Assembly (NCBI GenBank): GCA_030620925.1
Contig: JAUXIQ010000077.1
Coordinates: 1 to 7,951 of the forward strand
Origin: Nitrospinota bacterium
Lineage (GTDB): Bacteria > JAUXIQ01
Direction of reading: 5' to 3'
DNA length: 7,951 nucleotides
Shown: piece after piece, positions 5,395 through 7,951 of the stretch
How positions within the stretch are numbered: the stretch's first letter is position 1
Layout of the letters: the number at the start of each line of letters is the position of its first letter
Position numbers and translations under genes: made by a program
Notes under the pieces: model-generated
The model's database searches: none
Told to the model about the DNA's origin: nothing
What the model saw: only the letters and a program-made list of their open reading frames with translations

Positions 5395-6408
5395 TCATTT
5401 TTTTCTTCCTGAGGCTTTACTGAGGGCTTTCAGAAACCCTGGATGGACTTCCATGCCCAAACTCTGCGCCTTATGGACGTCTTCCCATGCTCTATCGTAT
5501 TCATTTTTATAATAAAAAGAGATTGCCCTGTTATTGTAGGCCGAAGCATGGGTGGGGTTTATTTTTATGGCTTCGCTGTAATCGGCGACGGCAAGATCGT
5601 ATTGGCGCCAGCGGCTGTAGATAAACCCACGATTGTCATAGGCAACTACAAACTTGGGGTCAAACTCTATGGCTTTGCTGAAATCGACGACGGCAAGATC
5701 GTATTGGCCCTTGTCTCTTGCGCGGGAAACCCCCCGGTTATAGTATGCCTTAGCATATCCCAGGTTCAGCTCTATGGCTTTGCTGAAATCGGTTATGGCA
5801 AGGTCGTGTTGACCTTTGCGGGAGTAGACGAGCCCTCGATTGTAGTAGGCAATCGCATGCCCTGGGTTAAGCTCAATGGCCTTGCTGTCATCAGCGAGGG
5901 CAAGATCATATTGGCCCTGGTCATCATAGGCGTTCCCCCTGTTCAAATAAGCCCCAACATACCCCGGGTTCAGCTCAATGGCTTTGCTGAAATCGGCGAT
6001 GGCTTTGTCATGTTGGTCTTTGCTATCATAGATAATTCCCCGGTTGTTGTAGGCTTTAGCGTAGTCGGGGTTCAGTTCTATGGCCTTTGTAAATTCCGCA
6101 ATTTGTTTATCCAGCATCCCTTCATTGCCGTATGCTGCCCCTTTGAACAGATGAACGGCGGTTTCTTTTTTTATCCTTCGGGTAGTTGCGTCTTCAATGA
6201 CTTTCAGGCTCACTTCAGCAGGTTTTACGAACCTGCCGGCTTCCACCGCTTTCTTGAATTCTATCTTTGCTTCTTCAAATTTCCCTTCAGCGGCGTAATC
6301 CACACCTCTAAAGTAGCTTTCTTGGGCAGGGCTCCGGGCATGCCCGACGCCGACCGCTAAAAGCAGTGCCACCAAAACCGGTGCAAATGATCTGGTCGGA
6401 ATTTTCAC
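5395..6408 (-). CDS. Exported TPR-repeat protein, 337 residues
   Basis: Probable secreted or periplasmic scaffold; no enzymatic domain is seen. A signal peptide is evident: MKIPTRSF, then a hydrophobic core to about residue 22 and a likely cut after GHA (24). One degenerate TPR spans about 28-60, followed by a charged insert (61-82) that breaks the 34-residue register. Seven TPRs follow: 83-116, 117-150, 151-184, 185-218, 219-253 (one residue too long), 254-287 and 288-321, with NNRG...YDLAIADFSKAIELNP patterns. The C-terminal tail YDRAWEDVHKAQSLG...FLKALSKASGRKK is shared with the neighbouring TPR protein. I chose the GTG at 6408-6406 over an ATG at 6429 because GAGGGGG lies 5 bases upstream and the result mirrors the paralogue's GTG-AAA start and signal peptide. 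It lies 47 bases downstream of its larger paralogue and is probably in the same operon. Partners are unknown. Confidence 0.88.
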   Translation of the reverse strand: MKIPTRSFAPVLVALLLAVGVGHARSPAQESYFRGVDYAAEGKFEEAKIEFKKAVEAGRFVKPAEVSLKVIEDATTRRIKKETAVHLFKGAAYGNEGMLDKQIAEFTKAIELNPDYAKAYNNRGIIYDSKDQHDKAIADFSKAIELNPGYVGAYLNRGNAYDDQGQYDLALADDSKAIELNPGHAIAYYNRGLVYSRKGQHDLAITDFSKAIELNLGYAKAYYNRGVSRARDKGQYDLAVVDFSKAIEFDPKFVVAYDNRGFIYSRWRQYDLAVADYSEAIKINPTHASAYNNRAISFYYKNEYDRAWEDVHKAQSLGMEVHPGFLKALSKASGRKK

Positions 6409-6413
6409 GGTAT

Positions 6414-6420
6414 CCCCCTC
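6414..6420 (-). promoter_or_regulatory. Ribosome binding site deciding the GTG start of the 337-residue TPR gene
   Basis: On the - strand GAGGGGG precedes GTG-AAA by 5 bases. The paralogue upstream has the same arrangement (GAGGAGATGTC then GTG-AAA). The ATG at 6429 would place this site inside the coding region and add seven polar residues before the signal peptide. Confidence 0.6.
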
Positions 6421-6455
6421 TATCCGCATACAACCAAGGTTGGAATCCGTCCGGT

Positions 6456-7916
6456 TTATTGTTGTCTGCCCGAATCTTCGCGGAGAGACTTTAAAAACTC
6501 TTGTGGTACTTTATCGCCCAGGCTTTCAGCCTTATGGACGTCCCTCCAGGCTCTGTCATATTCTCCCGTTGAATAGTAAGCTATGGCCCTGTTGCTGTAG
6601 GCTTCGGCATACCCCGAGTCCAGCTCGATGACTTTGGTGTAATCGGCGATGGCTTTGTCATATTGCCTTTTATCCTCATAGGCGAGTCCCCGGTTGTTAA
6701 AAGCCAGCTTATACCCTGGTTTTATCTCTATGGCCTTGGTGTAATCGGCTATGGCTTTGTCCAGTAGGCCTTTGTTATCATAGGCCACTCCCCGATTATG
6801 GTAGGCTCTAGAATACGCGGGTTTTATCTCTATGGCCTTGGTGTAATCGGCTATGGCCTGGTCATACTGACCTTTGTTATCATAGGCAAACCCCCTGTTT
6901 TGGTATGCTTTAGCGTACCCGGGGTCTATCTCTATGGCCTTGCTGTAATCGGCTATGGCCAAGTCGTACAGACCTTTTTTATTGTAGGAAAGCCCCCGAT
7001 TGCTGTAAGCCAACGCGTAGTTGGGTTTTATCTCTATGGCCTTGCTGTAATCAGCTATGGCGAGGTCATACTGGCCTTTTTTATAGTAGACATTTCCTCG
7101 GTTATTGTAGGCTTTATTATATGTTGGCTTTATCTCTATGGCCTTGTTGTAATTAGCTATGGCCTGGTCATACTGACCTTTTTTCTTGTAGGCAAGCCCC
7201 CGATTGCTGTAAGCCAACGCGTAGTTGGGTTTTATCTCTATGGCCTTGCTGTAATCGGCTATGGCGAGGTCATACTGGCCTTTTTTATAATAAACATTTC
7301 CTCGGTTGTTGTAGGCGCTATTATACCTGGGTTTTATCTCTATGGCCTTGCTGTAATCAGCGAAGGCGAGGTCATACAGACCTTTTTTCTTGTAGGCAAG
7401 TCCCCGATTATTGAAGCCCAACGCGTAGTTGGGTTTTATCTCCATGGCCTTGGTGTAATCGGCTATGGCCAGGTCGTACAGACCCTTTGCATAGTAGACA
7501 TTCCCTCGGTTGTTATAGGCTTTATCATACTTGGGGATTATCTGTATGGCTTTGTTGTAATCAGCTATAGCCAGGTCATACAGACCTTTTTTCTTGTAGA
7601 CGAGCCCCCGATTATTGTAGGCTTTAGCATACCCGGGGTCCAGCTCTACGGCCTTGGTGTAATCGGCTATGGCCTGGTCATTGTTACCCAATTTTTTATA
7701 GGCCAGCCCCCGATTGTAGTAAGCCCAAACATACCCGGGGTCCAGCTCTACGGCTTTGCTGTAATTAGCGATGGCTTTGCCATACTCACCATTATTATAG
7801 TAGTCGATCCCCTGATCGTTGTAATTTGAGGCGGTAGGGCTCTGGCCGTAGCTGACGCCGACCGTTAAAAGCAGGCACACTGAAATCGCCACACATATTC
7901 TGGTTAACGCTTTCAC
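6456..7916 (-). CDS. Exported TPR-repeat protein, 486 residues, 13 tandem TPRs
   Basis: Probable extracytoplasmic protein-protein interaction scaffold. It has a signal peptide (MKALTR, hydrophobic core 7-22, likely cut near SYG/QS at 24-25) and no lipobox cysteine at the right place. Then come 13 gap-free 34-residue TPRs from residue 29 to 470, each close to AYNNRGxxYxxKGxYDxAIADY plus KAIEIKPxY, and a 16-residue tail. There is no other domain. Repeats 6 and 8 differ at one residue of 34, and the unit pairs 4-5, 6-7 and 8-9 alternate NRGNVYY and NRGLAYKKKG types, so duplication occurred in two-repeat blocks. The last repeat and tail (YDRAWRDVHKAESLG...FLKSLREDSGRQQ) match the downstream paralogue. 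The GTG start has a strong AAGGAGG site. The gene looks lower in GC than the liv genes by eye, partly because TPRs use many Lys, Tyr, Asn and Ile codons. Function is unknown. Confidence 0.9.
   Translation of the reverse strand: MKALTRICVAISVCLLLTVGVSYGQSPTASNYNDQGIDYYNNGEYGKAIANYSKAVELDPGYVWAYYNRGLAYKKLGNNDQAIADYTKAVELDPGYAKAYNNRGLVYKKKGLYDLAIADYNKAIQIIPKYDKAYNNRGNVYYAKGLYDLAIADYTKAMEIKPNYALGFNNRGLAYKKKGLYDLAFADYSKAIEIKPRYNSAYNNRGNVYYKKGQYDLAIADYSKAIEIKPNYALAYSNRGLAYKKKGQYDQAIANYNKAIEIKPTYNKAYNNRGNVYYKKGQYDLAIADYSKAIEIKPNYALAYSNRGLSYNKKGLYDLAIADYSKAIEIDPGYAKAYQNRGFAYDNKGQYDQAIADYTKAIEIKPAYSRAYHNRGVAYDNKGLLDKAIADYTKAIEIKPGYKLAFNNRGLAYEDKRQYDKAIADYTKVIELDSGYAEAYSNRAIAYYSTGEYDRAWRDVHKAESLGDKVPQEFLKSLREDSGRQQ
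6507..7832 (-). repeat. Coding tandem array, 13 x 102 bp
   Basis: The TPR-coding part of the larger gene is an uninterrupted array of thirteen 102-bp units, 1326 bp in total. Within it a 204-bp higher-order period is visible: the same GTAGTTGGGTTTTATCTC wording recurs near 7018, 7222 and 7426 (+ strand), the third copy with one C-to-C-preserving variation later in the unit. Positions 6990-7052 and 7194-7256 are identical over 63 bases, and 6990-7084 versus 7194-7288 differ at one base of 95. Confidence 0.85.
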
Positions 7917-7923
7917 GACATCT

Positions 7924-7930
7924 CCTCCTT
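7924..7930 (-). promoter_or_regulatory. Strong ribosome binding site of the 486-residue TPR gene
   Basis: AAGGAGG on the - strand lies 7 bases before GTG at 7916-7914. It supports a GTG start and the signal peptide reading. Only 21 bases remain upstream, so no promoter can be judged. Confidence 0.75.
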
Positions 7931-7951
7931 TAAATTGCGCACGTAGACAAA

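Noticed and set aside
5443-6360. Long + strand open frame (305 codons) opposite the shorter TPR gene
   Set aside because: Same antisense effect. The - strand frame has a signal peptide, a ribosome site and clear TPRs.
6798-7829. Long + strand open frame (343 codons) with hydrophobic LYGLAVIGYG-like repeats
   Set aside because: It is the exact antisense of the TPR array. The periodic codon content of the real gene keeps this frame open; it has no ribosome site and its repeats simply mirror the 102-bp units.

Overview
The window is a piece of a bacterial chromosome. It holds the end of a branched-chain amino acid type ABC importer operon on the + strand, a two-gene catabolic module (LsrF-like aldolase plus zinc dehydrogenase) on the - strand, a repeat-rich gene-free stretch, and two tandem genes for exported TPR proteins on the - strand. 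Frequent ATA (Ile) and AGG (Arg) codons, GTG starts, clear AGGAG-type ribosome sites and scattered short inverted repeats suggest an uncultured, environmental, probably anaerobic lineage. Chloroflexota (Dehalococcoidia) or Desulfobacterota are my guesses; the sequence alone does not settle this.

Layout. 1-2776 (+): livH (3' end only), livM, livG and livF, tightly packed. There is a perfect hairpin between livM and livG, a TGATG stop/start overlap between livG and livF, and a possible Rho-independent terminator after livF. The substrate-binding protein is not in the window. 2880-4850 (-): an LsrF-type Schiff-base aldolase/thiolase, transcribed first from a good sigma70-like promoter, then a zinc-dependent medium-chain dehydrogenase 153 bases downstream. 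The gap between them holds two inverted repeats, one a perfect 16-bp hairpin 10 bases before the dehydrogenase start. The liv operon and this module converge.

4851-5394 holds no convincing gene. It contains the aldolase leader and promoter, several hairpins, a ~96-bp imperfect palindrome with TTCACCAC/GTGGTGAA ends, and a three-unit ATCTGTG repeat. These look like dispersed intergenic repeat families. 5395-7916 (-): two paralogous exported proteins made almost wholly of 34-residue TPRs, 486 and 337 residues long, 47 bases apart and probably co-transcribed. They share a signal peptide plan, a GTG start and a conserved C-terminal tail. The larger gene shows recent 204-bp (two-TPR) internal duplication.

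How the genes work together: the Liv proteins form one inner-membrane importer (LivH/LivM permeases, LivG/LivF ATPases). The aldolase and dehydrogenase plausibly act in sequence on a sugar, polyol or sugar phosphate, but no gene here identifies the substrate. The TPR proteins are probably periplasmic or extracytoplasmic scaffolds with unknown partners. The most interesting items are the LsrF homologue outside any visible lsr context, the hairpin before the dehydrogenase that lacks a Shine-Dalgarno site, and the expanding TPR gene with its shared C-terminal cap.
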